A stretch of DNA of 64,000 nucleotides from Scenedesmus sp. ARA3 (lineage: Eukaryota > Chlorophyta > Chlorophyceae > Sphaeropleales > Scenedesmaceae): contig RWJK01001325.1 in the NCBI GenBank assembly GCA_004335835.1, positions 32,115-96,114 on the forward strand, given 5' to 3'. Below are positions 11,901 to 23,591 of the stretch, piece by piece. The stretch's first letter is position 1; every line of letters begins with the position of its first letter. A program made the translations under genes and the position numbers. The notes beneath the pieces are model-generated. The model saw only the letters and a program-made list of their open reading frames with translations. It did not search any database and was not told the origin of the DNA.

Positions 11901-12722
11901 CAGCAGCTGCAGCAGCGCGTGGATGTACGCAGCATACTGCCGCGACAGCCAGGCAGCATACAACTCCTCCGGCGTCTGCTGCTGCTGCTGCTGCTCTGGT
12001 TGGCTGCTGCTGGCTGCCGCTGCTGCTGCTGCTGGGTTTGTCTGCAGCAGATCAGCATCAGCAGTCGCAGTCAGGCCGCCTAGCTCTGCATATGTGTTCG
12101 ACGCCCAGGTAGCAGACACTGAAGCGGCATATAGTCCAGATTACATGCAGCCACATTGATGTTGTGTTGCAGCCTGGCCAGCTGCGCTGGGCTCAGCCGC
12201 TCACCTTGTGGCGCTTCGCTGCACTGCTGCTGCTGCTGTGGCTCTGTAGTTGGCCCTCGTCATGCTGCTCAACAAAAAACAACTTCAGGGCTTGCATTGC
12301 CCCTCGTGCAAGCGGCTGCACAGCAGTCAAAGCAGCGCAGGCACAGACAGTTGCAAGGACGGGGGTGTGCAGAAGGTGCCAGTCAAGGGCTTGCCCTTGA
12401 GGCTGCTCAAGGACAGGCTTGGCTAGCACTCCCAGTGCAGGCAGTTAGCACGAGTTGCTTTAATGTAGAAGTACATGGTGTGCCTTTATGTCAACTCAAG
12501 CAGCGTCATCAGGGTGCGCATATGTTGCGCTGCACTAGCACAGCAGCCACCAGGCGGCGCGTCAGCTGTACTGCTCACCTCTTGCAGCGGCTCCTGCAGG
12601 CACTGCAGCAGCACAACTGCATTGTTTGCGTGACGCATAGGGTCATGCTGCAGCTGCTCGCCGAACAGCTTAGCCTGCTTAGCAGTGAGCGCTGCTGGTG
12701 CTGCTGCTGCTGCTGTTGTCAT
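8988..12722 (-). CDS. NOC4: Nucleolar complex protein 4 (NOC4), CBF/NOC family
   Basis: NOC4 partners Nop14 in nucleolar maturation and export of the small ribosomal subunit. Eight exons in coding order: 12722-12579, 12402-12205, 12041-11748, 11474-11145, 10898-10686, 10393-10176, 9875-9521, 9242-8988. Phases match throughout and the product is about 668 residues. The C-terminal half follows the animal and yeast protein closely: ALNGIFRLVTRHGLEYPAFY, VQFFQLADIFLSSSMVPAY, RRHPSCMVLLHKP and ESSLWELAALRNHY. The N-terminal half is more variable and carries Ala/Gln runs, as expected for this genome. The start is ATG at 12722. The acceptor of exon 2 is the weakest call; three in-phase alternatives lie within about 60 bases. 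A 420-bp gap separates it from the divergent BTB gene. Confidence 0.92.
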
Positions 12723-13142
12723 GACCCCCCAAGTGACTCGCAGGTTGAGATAAGTTGTTTAACCTACAAGTATGTTTGAATTAACTGCTTGCGCTACAGA
12801 AGCGTAGTGGAAAAGCCACAGCTGTCGGCCTGACGGGAGATGTCACCGCGCGCCTTTCCAGCAATTGCAGCAAGTCAGCTCAAAACACCACCTGAAGATC
12901 AAAGAACAGTGACGGAGGGGCTATCTGGCAGGATGGAACCCTTCATTCGCAACACAGCTGACAACAAAACCTAGTGTCGCGATTTCAGTGTGAACGCATC
13001 CTCAGGTTGCGACGAAAGTTTTGATACCTTGTGTTTACGTTTCTGTGACGTATTTGTTCTAGTGCGCTGCTCAAGTGACTTGTGAGTGGTGCAGTCCGTG
13101 CGAGGCGAACTCGGTGCTGTAGCTGTCTCAGGACCGTGTAAG
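12723..13142. promoter_or_regulatory. Shared divergent promoter region, NOC4 / BTB gene
   Basis: The two genes start 420 bp apart in opposite directions, so this stretch should hold both 5' untranslated regions and both promoters. It is poorer in CAG/CTG than the exons on either side. I see no clear TATA box and no exon. Confidence 0.5.
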
Positions 13143-14935
13143 ATGGAAGAAAACTACGATCCTGCTCAGTGGTATTCTAAAGGTGAAGCATTGTCTGCAT
13201 CAGCTCTCCTCACCGCATCTTCTCAGCAGGAACTGGTCAGAGCCAAAGTCCTGTTTCCGGGGGCAAATACTTGATGTGCTGCACATGCTGCAAGGTTTCA
13301 CATTCAACGGCCAGTAACACGAAGCCCTGAAGCAGTGTAGCAATGAGCATGTGTGGTGACAGCAACAGACACCTGCGCCCAATGCACGCCCCATGCTGTA
13401 GTACTACAGGACGACCAGCAGCACACCAGCAGTGCAATAGTTGCTGCATTCCATTTGATGCTGTATTCGTTGCACTCCACAGTGCCGGGCAGCAGCAGCA
13501 CTCCCCGCGTCACCATACTGTGAGCGCTGACTCTCAGCCTGATGCTCGCCCGTCATCTTGCTCTCACTTTCCTTGCGCTGCACACATGTGTCAAAGGCTG
13601 CGTGCCGGATGCTGTGCTGGTGCTGCGTGACGGCAAGGGCAACACGCTCTGTCGGCTGCGTGCAGTGAAAGCCATCCTGTCAGCCTGGTCGCCTGTGCTG
13701 AGGGGAGCCCTGGAGCTCACATGCTCACAGGAACAGCAGCAGCAGCAGCGGGATGGCCACAGCAGCAGCATATCCAGCGCCACTGCCGGCATGCATTCGA
13801 CACTGATACACAGTGGCAGCAGCGGCTGCTTGGCCAGCTACGGCCACCAGGCTGCAGCAGCAGGCAGCAGCGGCACTGGCCTCAGCTGCGGCAGCAGCAG
13901 CGCGTATGTGACTGGCACTGGCACCAGCAGCATGGGGGATGGCGGCGGTGACTTTGGTGCAGGTGCTGCTGGCGGCGGCACTGCTGCTGCCGGCTGCTGT
14001 GCTGGCGTGCTGCATGCAGGCATGGCTGAGCTGCCTGTGCTGGTGAGGTGCCTTATATGTTGACTGCATCCACAAGCGCTCAGCTGCTGCAGCACTGCCA
14101 GCAGCATATTCATTGCCACAGTGCTGGGCTGGGACATGCAGTTGCGGCCAGCTAGTTGTCGTAAGGTGGTGACAGCCTGCAACACAGAAATGCCGGATGA
14201 ACAGCAGAGAGCTTACTCGTGGTCGCACGTGGGGCGCCCTGCTGTAGTGCATGCAGTGCAGTGGCCCCCACACCAGGGAGCTGGTGAGCTGCACCACAAA
14301 ACTCAGGGCAGTCCAGCATGTGTCACAGGGCTGTTACATCACAGTCCAGCCATTGCAAACAGCATGAGCAGCTTGTTTATGGATGCAGTCAACATCAAAG
14401 CACTGTATTTGCAGCTACTAACATGGGCTGCCACCTCTCCACCTCCATCCCCCCTCCCACTACACTCACACACGCACCGCCACCACCTCACACTACCACA
14501 CATGCCCCCCNTGCCAGGTGGAGCACCACAAGGAGGTGGAGGCGTGGAAGGTGGCGCTGTGCCTGATGCACCCGCTGGACCCCACCTGCGGCCGCTCCCC
14601 CTCCAGCCTGGTCACCACATGCACCATACGGCCCCTGGTGGCGCTGGCTGACAAGTACAACCTGGCGGTGAGCGTGTGGGCGGCAGCAGCACGGCAGCGT
14701 GACGCGGGAAACAGCCGCGCATTGAGCTCGCCTGAGAGCAGCTTATGGTTGTCACGCATCTGCTTGCCCCCTCGCTAGGCTCTGCCCTCCCGCCTGCAGG
14801 ATGTGCTTTGAACCAGGCTGCCGCGCACTGTGGCCATACTGCGCATGCGGACATCCGGTGTGACCAGCCCTGCCTTACCCTTTTCACACCATGGGCCTGA
14901 CCGGCTGCCATCTGCTGGCATGCTGTTGCTGCCTG

Positions 14936-14974
<39 letters not shown>

Positions 14975-16011
14975 GCCAGGGCCTGCTGCCGTACGCCAAA
15001 GACATGCTGCTGGACCCGCGCAGCAGCTACGGCGTGCCGGGCATCCACGACTGCTACAAGCTGGACGCGCTGGAGTGGATCGGCATCGCTGAGGGCGTGC
15101 CGGGCTTTGAGGCGGTGGTGGTGCGCTGCATCAGCCAGATCGTGGCCAGCGTGACCAGCGCGCGGGGGCGCAGCCAGCGCGTGGCTGGCGCGGCTGACCA
15201 GCCCAGGTGCGCGGCAGCCAGCAGCGCAGGCAGCACGCCGTGCATTGCCTGCCTGGGCCGGCTGATGGCGCAAGCGAGCCCTACGCAGATGCACTGCTGT
15301 TGGTGTTGTCTTGATTGGTGTGGGAGCGTGTCACAGCAGGTGCCCACGTCGGGGCACAGCATACGCAGTGGTGGAGTCCACGGTTGTTGCCTAGCAGCAT
15401 CGCTGGGCGCGCTGTGCCCTGCGCACCTCTTCATTTGTCACCGCTGCTGCGTTCAGCTGCAGCTAACGCCTAGGTAACACGGCTGCGGCCATCACCTGTG
15501 GCGCTGCTGTGCGCTGCTGCTGCCAGGTACCGCGCGCACGAGGCGCTGATGAGCGCCATGTGTGGGCTGCGCCCCGAGACGTGTGCCAAGCTGGCGGCCA
15601 GCCTGGCCAGCTGCCTGGCGGTGGCCTGCGAGAACATGGCCAACCAGGACAGGTGCGGCGGCGACAGCTTGTCAATTTTTGGACTTGCACTCTTGCTTTG
15701 GCGACCCCACCGGCGCCTGCACGGCCGCCGGTAGACGTGCTCGCAGGAATGTTTTTTTTAAAACCCGCCTGATGTTCTGTTTTGTCTGGTATGTGCTGCA
15801 CACCATCTGCGTGTGTAGTTGCGCTGTGGCGGCGATGGTGTGCCGTTCCATCACAGCTCTGTGCACTGTTGTTGCGCTGTCTGCAGAGCAGCTGCCCCTG
15901 CACTGCCCGTCACAGCTGCGTGTGTGCCCGTGCTGCAGGTACTCCATCAAGCCAGTGGGCGAGCACACACCCTGGGGCTGGGAGTACCAGTACGAGCCGC
16001 TGAGGAAGTGA
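13143..16011 (+). CDS. BTB/POZ-domain protein
   Basis: Predicted substrate adaptor for a Cullin-3-type ubiquitin ligase, or another BTB scaffold; the role is inferred from the domain. Six exons: 13143-13182, 13597-14042, 14518-14667, 14980-15206, 15527-15652, 15939-16011, total about 353 residues. The BTB core opens at residue 14 with GCVPDAVLVLRDGKGNTLC and continues RAVKAILSAWSPVLRGALEL. A Ser/Gly/Ala/Gln-rich insert of roughly 110 residues then interrupts it before VEAWKVALCLMHP and LVALADKYNLAGLLPYAKDM. The C-terminal third (KLDALEWIGIAEGVPGFEAV) resembles the helical tail of algal BTB proteins. The 40-bp first exon is supported by an exact phase fit (AAA G|GC) to exon 2. An ambiguous base at 14511, just before the exon 3 acceptor, marks uncertain sequence. 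Confidence 0.82.
14937..14972 (+). repeat. (CTG)12 forming the polypyrimidine tract of a 3' splice site
   Basis: Twelve CTG units end seven bases before the AG of the BTB gene's exon 4 acceptor (exon begins 14980). The tract takes the position normally held by a polypyrimidine run. Confidence 0.85.
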
Positions 16012-16047
16012 GGCACATGCGCATGAGGTGAGGCACATGCGCATGAG
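16008..16047. repeat. 20-bp tandem duplication over a stop codon
   Basis: The unit GTGAGGCACATGCGCATGAG occurs twice in a row. The first copy includes the TGA stop of the BTB gene. Confidence 0.85.
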
Positions 16048-16940
16048 GTGCAGAGCTGAGGCCTGAATCCGAGCGGGCGGGAGCCCCTGCAGTGTGGCGT
16101 CACTGTGCGCACACACGCTGCACGCGTCACGCATGCAGCTGCCTGCGCCGGGAGCAGTGACGCCAGTGGTAACGCCTGTGACCGCTCTGGACTTGCCATG
16201 ACAGCAGGCAATGCAAGGCGCTGGCTGGAAGGTGCTGCTGGCTGGAGGGTGCAGGGGCTGCTGAGCTGCCCAGCATCTGGTTGTGCTGGGGCTGGCCATT
16301 CCCGCACCAGCACACATGGTTGGCACACACCAGCAACCAGCTGTGGGCATGCAGGCTGCCGAGTTGCGGGCTCAAGGGCTGACTTGCGTGCATGTGCGGT
16401 GATGGTGCCACCTCGCGCTGCAGTGGCACTTGTACACGCCAGAGCCCGTGCACACTTCCCTTGGTGTTACCTTGGTTGTATTACTGCCCCTGCTGTACTA
16501 TATGGCGGCCCCCTGCATTTGAGAGAGTTAAACAGGCTAGACATGCTGTTGAAACAGAGTTTGCATTGTACATGTAAGCAGTTGACCGCCGCGAGCGTCG
16601 AAATGCCGTGTTAGTGCTGCTACTTGATGTCGAGCAAGTGGTGGGGTCACACTGATGAACTGTGGAGCACGGAGTCCTGTTGGTGTGCAGCCCCTGGCTG
16701 ATGCCGCATCGCCTGCTCTTGCATCCCTGCCATGCTTGTGCCACCCTGTCTGTTTGGGGTGCTGCATCTTCAACATGTAGGCTGGCTGGCTGCCAGTATG
16801 GTGTGGTGCTGCTCATGGTGCTGGGGAGCTCACCGCTGCCATGCGAGCTGTGGTTGGTTGGATCCTATGCTGTACCATGCACATTCACTGTTGAGAAGCC
16901 TCTCAGATGTCGTCAGTTGCACACCTCGTCAGTTGCACAC

Positions 16941-16984
16941 ACCAGCGTCCTTTGGATCCTGGCTTTGTCTAGAATTCGTCATTT
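16941..16984 (+). repeat. Copy 1 of a dispersed 44-bp repeat
   Basis: The stretch begins ACCAGCGT and contains ATCCTGGCTTTGTCTA followed by AATTCGTCATTT. A near-identical copy lies at 50909-50953 in the same orientation. The two differ at a few bases and by one indel. Confidence 0.75.
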
Positions 16985-17081
16985 TACAGCTGCTTCTCCA
17001 GTCCAGTTCAACAAGTTGTTCCTGTCCTCTGGCTCTTGATGTTTGGCCTGCTGGGCTTGCTTCTGGGAAGCACTGCAGCTC

Positions 17082-17119
17082 TTTCCTGGTGCACTGCACC
17101 TTTCCTGGTGCACTGCACC
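17082..17119. repeat. 19-bp perfect tandem pair
   Basis: TTTCCTGGTGCACTGCACC occurs at 17082-17100 and again directly at 17101-17119. The unit includes GGTGCACTGCACC, a short imperfect palindrome. Confidence 0.9.
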
Positions 17120-17723
17120 ACTTCTAAGAAGTCATGTCTGCCTGTTCGTCTGCTCCAGTGGGGCGCAGAGCTGATGGAGTTTTCGCTATGGCTGAATGGT
17201 GAAGTGTTGATGATCAATGCCACCTGAGTACGCTTGCGCTGCGGCACGGTGCTGTACAAGGGTTCAGCTGTCCAACATAATTATATGACGTATGCATCAA
17301 CACTTTGCAAGCGTTATGCTGCGACACGGCAGCTGCGTGGTAACTGTCATATTCTACACCAGGCACTGTCTGGTGGCAGGTTGCCACCGCGATCACGTCA
17401 TGCACGACAATGGCAGCTGTCAGAAACTTGCTGTCAGTTCTGGCAGGGTCAAGAAAGAGGAGTGCAACAATTGCACAATCATTTGTGACATAGGATCGGT
17501 TCGGGAGACAGAACTAGCCGGACTTAGCTTGCAGTCAGGGACCTTGCACTTGCACTTGCCAATCACTGTGTTTGGCAAACGTGTTGCCAAGACGTCGGAC
17601 TTTAAGGTCGTAAGGATCAACGTCACAACCTCAGTCGAAGATCAAAACCACTCGAGCCATAGCTACTGAATCTGGCGTTTTGCAGAGCTGGGCTGCTGTT
17701 CTTTCTTGCCCCGCGTAACCGAA

Positions 17724-18471
17724 ATGGCGGGCTCGACGCGGGGAGCTGTACTAGCTGCAGGCGTGCTTGTAATGTATTTCCTACTCGCTATAAGCGTTTG
17801 TGAAGCGGCTGATAGCTCTGGTAGGCACAAAAACGCGAGCTACAGAGCCTGGGGGAACAGATCTGTTGGTGCTGCAGCACCAGCTGCGACCTTGTGAAGC
17901 GCTGCGGTGCAGAGGGAAATTTGTTTCAAATTGTTCATGTCAAGAAATCGCTACTGGCTTATGTGTGTCTGCAGGGGCGCAGATGCTGAGCCGCAGGATG
18001 CTGCAGCTGAGGGGCGGCAACCTTCACAGCTACGTTGTGCGAAGCGCAGCAGCAACGTATGAGGTCAGTCTAGGCATGAGTTCAACATTGACGGGGCTAT
18101 CTATTCTGCATTTTCTGTTTGCTGCTGCTGAGTCAGCTTGCAACAGCTACTGCAAATGCTCACACACACTTGACCACAACATGCCACGCTCTACAGTGCG
18201 TGGCTAAGTTGCAATCCACTTTCAAGTGCCAGCAGAGTAGCGCATGTGCTCAACCTGAAGTCACTACACGTAGAAGGTTATCACTTGGCAAGGAATGCTG
18301 CTGCTGATGCTGCAGGCCATCGATGAAGCTGCTCGCCATGGCGCATCCATTCCAGCAGTGCAGCGTGCAGCAATGGTCGGCTCCAGCACCAGCTGGGCGC
18401 TGGGCCAGGGAGACCCCAGCACCTTTGACATGGTGGAGTGGCAGTCCAGGCGTGGTGGGCACAAGCTGTGA
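17724..18471 (+). CDS. Small secreted-type protein, unknown function
   Basis: Three phase-matched exons (17724-17820, 17975-18063, 18316-18471) encode about 113 residues. Residues 1 to about 29 form a signal peptide: a short basic start, then AAGVLVMYFLLAISVCEA, with a likely cleavage after CEA. The mature part is about 83 residues and hydrophilic, with LSRRMLQLRGGNLHSYVV and a C-terminal stretch rich in Arg, Gly and Ser. It has no cysteine after the leader, so it is not a disulfide-rich peptide. Donors GTAGGC and GTCAGT and acceptors TCTGCAG and ATGCTGCAG are standard. I do not recognise a family. Secretion to the ER lumen, cell wall or medium is inferred from the leader; a single-pass anchor is the alternative. 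Confidence 0.6.
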
Positions 18472-20174
18472 GCTGCCCTTTGGGAGTGCTCAAGGCGCTG
18501 ACCCAGCATCCAGTTACACATCGAGGTGCCAGCTGCACAACGTTGCGGCAACGGCTGTTTGCAGCAGCTACAAACGCAGCCCTGGCAGTGGTGGCGTAGC
18601 AGACACCAGGCAAACAGCACTGTGTGATGAATGGCACTGCTGCGCAGTGCAGGCAAAGCTGCTGCACGGCAGCGTGGCACACCATATCTTTGTTTTTGTT
18701 TTGAGAGAGGATAGTTACATGTGGGTCCTGGCACCATCTTGGATGGTATGAGACACTGATTTCACTTCATCCTGTGAGCGTCGTCGCTGGCTGTGCCAGG
18801 CCCTCACGCCTCGCGCAGCCACCAGTGCAGCGGTTGGAAGACAGCAGCTCACTAGCCCAGCTTGTGCCTGCAGTAGGACTGGCCGCAGCATGCCACATCT
18901 TAGGGTTTGTGCTTTCTATAAGACATGCGCCGAGGCGTTGGACATGCATGCTGCATCTCCATGCCAGCTGGCGCACAGACGGAATGCTTGAGCCGCACTG
19001 ACAATACTGCTGTGCACGGGCCCTTGCAGTCCACTGGTGTGTCTTTGCTGTCTGGCGCTGTTGCTGTACACACATGAGGCAAGCAGCATGCTTCTGATGC
19101 CATGTATTTATCAATCAATGTGCCAGCAATGGTATCGATGTGCCAGCGATGAAAACCCTGACCTGGTGCTCGTAAATTTCACTCACATCTGGCATCATAA
19201 TCAATTTGAGGGTTGTGCATCTATAAAGATGTGATGCATTGCACCCTCCCAAAGCCGCACAGCAGGTGGCTGCTGCTGCAACGACCACATATTACAGCAC
19301 ATTGGGCATTGTGCTTCAGCAGGAGCTGCTATGGTTCCTGACCATTTTATCACAAAAGTGGAAATGGTGCACTTTGGTGCAATTGTTGACACTGCTGTTG
19401 CATGATGCTGCAGTCAGCCAGCAGAGCGACACAGGCAGACTGCCTTGCGCCCATTATGCTGGACGTGGGGATGCCACATCAATACGATTTGCCAGGTCCG
19501 CACACAATAACCGACACTCCCTTTTCACATTTGCGCATATCCTTGTTGTTTAACATCCACTTGCATTGAGACTGGGCGCACGTAATGCTGCGTGCCTTGT
19601 TGTTGTTAACCATGTTGTTGGCAACATGGACTGCACCAGGCATGCTCAGCATGCTCAGGCTGAACTACAAGCTGCATGCAGCCACCGCAGTATGACAGTA
19701 CCGTACTACATGATGGGTAACATGATGATGATGATGTACTACATGACAGTGATTACATTGCCATTTGCCGCCAACTTCAACGCCTGCACTGCAAGCTGGC
19801 AGCAGTGGCTCTGCAAATAAGCCGCTTGCTGTGCATATGCACCGCTTGCCAGGCAGTGTTGCTCAGTGTGCAATGGCTGTGTGCCACACTGTACACATGT
19901 GCTATGGCTACTCACGGCCTGTGTGATGGTTCAGTTGTCTGTGTTGGCACTGATGCTAGCCGGGAAAAGGCGTCATCATATGATTTACGTATTGTAACCG
20001 TAGGCACCAGCATCAACATCAGTGACATCAGGACCAGCAAAGCTGTCAGTGACAGTGTTGTTGGACCGTTGTTGACCTTGGGTGACCTGGCGGTGAGAGC
20101 CATCAGTGCATACATGCGGCCCATGAGCACCACGTTGCTGCAGCAGTGACTTACATGCATCCAATGGTAACACA
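18472..20174. other. Intergenic region, no gene seen
   Basis: About 1.7 kb between the small secreted-protein gene and the F-box gene. It contains a short ATG/ATGATG run near 19715-19736 preceded by GGTAAC, like the microsatellite at 2442-2500. Open frames here are short and lack recognisable domains or consistent splice partners. Confidence 0.5.
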
Positions 20175-23100
20175 ATGAAGCTCAAAGACGCCAGCAAGGC
20201 GATCAATGCCAAGCAGCAGCAGCACAAAGGATCGAACATCAAAGCACAGGAGGTTGCAGCATCCAGCAATGATGTGGCAAACAAGCAAGACACAAATATC
20301 AAAGCTAAAACTGGCAGACTGCAACAGGAGCAGCCGCAACGGGGGAGCCAGCAGCTGGGACAGGAGCAGCAGCTCGGCACCATCGGCATGCAGCCCGATC
20401 CTCTTTTGTTGGTAGCACTACACGTAAGTGTGGGTGCTGGGCCCGTCTGGTGCTTCGGACTTTGTTGTGCAGCCTGCTTACGGGTGACTGAACGGGGGCA
20501 TGGAGGCGCGTGCCTGCTAAGTTTGACATGATCGATTTAATTAAGGGCATATATGGCCATTAGCATGTGGAAACATGTGTACTCAGGTGACAGTGGCACT
20601 CCTGCCTGATTTCTGTCTGTGGCCTGGCCTCATTGCCGCCCTTGTTGCAGGCTTCCCGGCCTCGACTGCTCAGTATCGACGATCTACTGGCATGCCGATG
20701 CGTCTGCAAGCAGTGGAGGCAGCGTTTAGGCACAGCTTTCTGCCACAGCATCAGGGTACCACACAGCCTGTGGACTGAGGCCTCCACACCTCGCCTAGCA
20801 GCCTGCATCAGTGAAGCTGTGGCTGCATACCCGCATGCCAGTGACCTGGTGCTGGATGCCGGCGGGTGCAGGCCAGGCCTGACGCCAGAGCTGTGGCAAC
20901 CGCTGCTGCAGGCAATCAATCCATGGCTGACACAGCAGCCTGCGCCTCGCAGCAGCAGCAACAGCAGGATATGCAGCAGCCCAGCAGGGCCTGGAGCAAG
21001 CTGTGCGAAGAACAGTCGCAGCAATGCCAGGGGTGGGGCCCAGCACAGCAGCAACGGCGCTGCGCGGAGCAATGGTGCCGCCAAGTGCGTGCACCTGCAC
21101 CTGCAGGCGCCGCCGTCGCCTCAGCGTCTGCTGGCGCTGACGCAGCTGCAGCAGCTGAGCCACCTACGGCTGCAGCACACCAGCCAGAGCCTGTACAGCC
21201 GGCACCTTGCTGCGCTGTCGTGCCTGGGCCAGCTGGAGAGCCTGGTGCTGCTGCTGAGCCACCCGCGGCTGGACCTGCGCAGCCTGGCACACCAGCGCGC
21301 TCGGCGGGTGCCGCTCAAGATGGACTGCCTGAGCAGCATGCAGCAGCTGACAGAGCTGCAGCTGAGCAGCCAGGGGCCTGCAGGTGAGCGCCGGCTGCTG
21401 CGAGCGCCTGGATGCGCTGACACGTGCATTACAGTTGTTGCTGGCTGGCTAGATGGAGAAGGACGTGCATGCGTCGACACATATGCATGTCTCTGTGCTT
21501 GCTGCCTGTCGCCTCTAGCATGTCCTGCAGCCGATTTTGTGAAAAGTGCACAGCACATTGAAAAAGCGCCTGCCGTGTTCAACTGATTTGATAGGTGTGC
21601 GGTTTTTTGCTGTTTTTGTGCTGGTGCCGAGCTAGCACAGTGCCTGTGTTGCAACCTATGTTGCTGACGCCTGGCTTCTCTCTCTTTATGCTGCCGCGTG
21701 GCTCCTCATTGCAGGCGAGCTGCTGCCCGACACAGTTGCAGCCTTCAGCAGTCCTGCGAGCCTGGCAGCACTGTCCAACCTGCGCTGCCTGGGCATAAGC
21801 GAAGCAGCCTTGCCTGGTCCCACACCTGCCAGTGGATGGCTGGCGCCGCTGACCGCGCTGCAGCAGCTGCAGCTGGTGCAGCTGGATGAGCCAGGCAAGG
21901 CGCAGCGCAGGGCAGGCAGGAGCACAGCAGGCACCAGCACGTGCGGCGCAGGAGGAGCTGCATCAGGCTCACCTGGCAGCGCAGGCAGCTTGGCCAACGG
22001 CCTGCTGTGTGCTGGAGGGTTTGGGGCGCTGGCTGCAGCTGCTGCAGCTGCAGGCCGCAGTGGTGGCAGCGCAGCTGAGCAGCTGCAGGTGTTGCAACAG
22101 CAGCAGCAGCAGCTGCAGGCCCTGCTGCCTGGGCTGCAAGGGCAGCTGGCTGCTCAGCAGCAGCAGCAGCACAGCGCTGGCTTTGGCAAGCGTACCAGCA
22201 CTGGCAGCGGCGGGGCCCCCGCAGTGCCCAGTGGTGGCGGGGCAGGGCAGGGCCCGGTGCGCACCAGCAGCACAGGCAGCAGCACTGACGCTGACTCAGC
22301 CGTGTTGCCAGCAGGCGGTGCCAGCAGTGACACTGCAGCTGAGCTGCCGCCGCTGCCACCCCTGGACCTCAGTGGCGTGCTGCCGAACTTGAGCAGCCTG
22401 CATGTGTCCAACCTGGCAGGGGAGCGCCTGGTTGGCCTGCGCATCCCCAGCCACCTCACGCGGCTGTCCCTGCACCTAGCCAGCCCCTGCCCAGGCGCAG
22501 TGACTGGCGAGCAGCTGGCGTCAGTGGTCCTGCAAGCAGCGGCCAGCCTGGTGTCGCTGGAGCTGGGGCTGGGGCTGCGCTTCAGCCTGTCTGGCGGCGT
22601 CATGCGCAGCCTGAAGCGCGGGCTGAAGAGCCTGCGGGACCTGAGCCTGGTGGAGGGCACGCAGGACCACCTGGAGGGCCTGGGCTGCTGGTGCAACCTG
22701 CGGCGCCTGGAGCTGGTGGAAGGCCGCTGCAGTGTGCCGCTGCGGGGCCTGTACGAGCTCAGCATGCGCGCCGCCATGGGGCGCACGCCAGGCGTGCTGC
22801 GCTACTGCGGGCATGTGCGGCATGTGGAGGAGCTGGCTGGCAGGCTGGGCGGCGCGCTGCAGGAGCTGCGCCTGGACAGCCTGGCAGGGATCGGCGGGCT
22901 GGGCCGCACGCCGCTGCTTGCGGACAGCAGCGGTGATGGCAGCGACTCCATGGAGCAGCAGCAGCTGCCGCCCCTGCCGCAGCAGCAGGATGAGCCGACG
23001 CACTCGTCACCCCTGGCGCAGCTGGTGTCGCTGACACGGCTGGAGGTCCACGGCGAGCGGCTCGGGCTGCTTGACAGCAGGTCTGGTGCTGCCATCGGTA

Positions 23101-23591
23101 GCCTGCAGCAGTTGGTGGTGCTGGAGATTGTCGGTCAGGAAGCCTGGCTTGCGCCTGAGCTGGGCGTAAAAGAGCAGCTGGGCTGGCTGCGGGGGCTGTC
23201 ACAGTTGAGGCAGCTGCGACTTGCCGGCGTGATGCTAGGGCGCAGCAAACTTGCAGGAATCGGCAGCAACAGCAGCAGTGCAGACAGCAGTAGAGGCTTG
23301 CAGGACAGGGGTGCTGCAGCCGGCAAGAGCAGCAGCAGCAAGGCGGGCAGCGGCAGTCTGGTGCCTGCTGTCAAGGGGCTTGGCAACGGGCTTGCAAGTG
23401 CGGGCAGTGGCAGCAACTCTGGCGTCAGCAAGGCGGCAGTGGCAAATGCTGCTGCGCCTGTTGCTGCTGTTGGCGTTGTGTTGGACCCTGCAGCAGCAGC
23501 CGCACGAGACCTGCTGGTGTCCGTGTCCTTGGAGGAGCTGCGGCGTTGGCTGAGCCAGATGCTGCCTTACTGCAGAGTATGGCTGGACTGA
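20175..23591 (+). CDS. F-box / leucine-rich protein
   Basis: Predicted substrate-recognition subunit of an SCF ubiquitin ligase. Exons 20175-20423, 20651-21383 and 21715-23591 give about 952 residues. The N-terminus (about 70 residues) is basic and Gln/Lys-rich. The F-box core spans the first splice junction: PDPLLLVALH, then ASRPRLLSIDDLLACRCVCK with QWR. Leucine-rich segments follow, such as LLALTQLQQLSHLRLQ, LGQLESLVLLLSH and NLRRLELVEGRC, separated by Gln/Ser/Gly-rich spacers. The last 150 residues are Ser/Gly/Ala-rich and end in a short helix (LEELRRWLSQM). All phases fit, and the stop is TGA at 23589-23591. The target is unknown, and the repeat count is uncertain because the repeats are irregular. 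Confidence 0.82.

Larger units (their letters stand above)
16012..17723. other. Intergenic region with short repeats
   Basis: This stretch holds the BTB 3' untranslated region and the promoter of the next gene. It contains a perfect 19-bp tandem pair (17082-17100 and 17101-17119), a GTCAGTTGCACAC-type doublet near 16912-16940, and one copy of the dispersed repeat also seen near 50909. An open frame at 17292-17669 shows no recognisable domain and I do not call it a gene. Confidence 0.55.

Noticed and set aside
17292..17669. 125-codon frame upstream of the small secreted protein
   Set aside because: It has no domain, leader or splice partner, and lies in low-GC intergenic sequence where such frames arise by chance.
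22154..22786. Long minus-strand Arg/Ser/Pro frame
   Set aside because: It is a shadow of the F-box protein's leucine-rich coding exon on the other strand.
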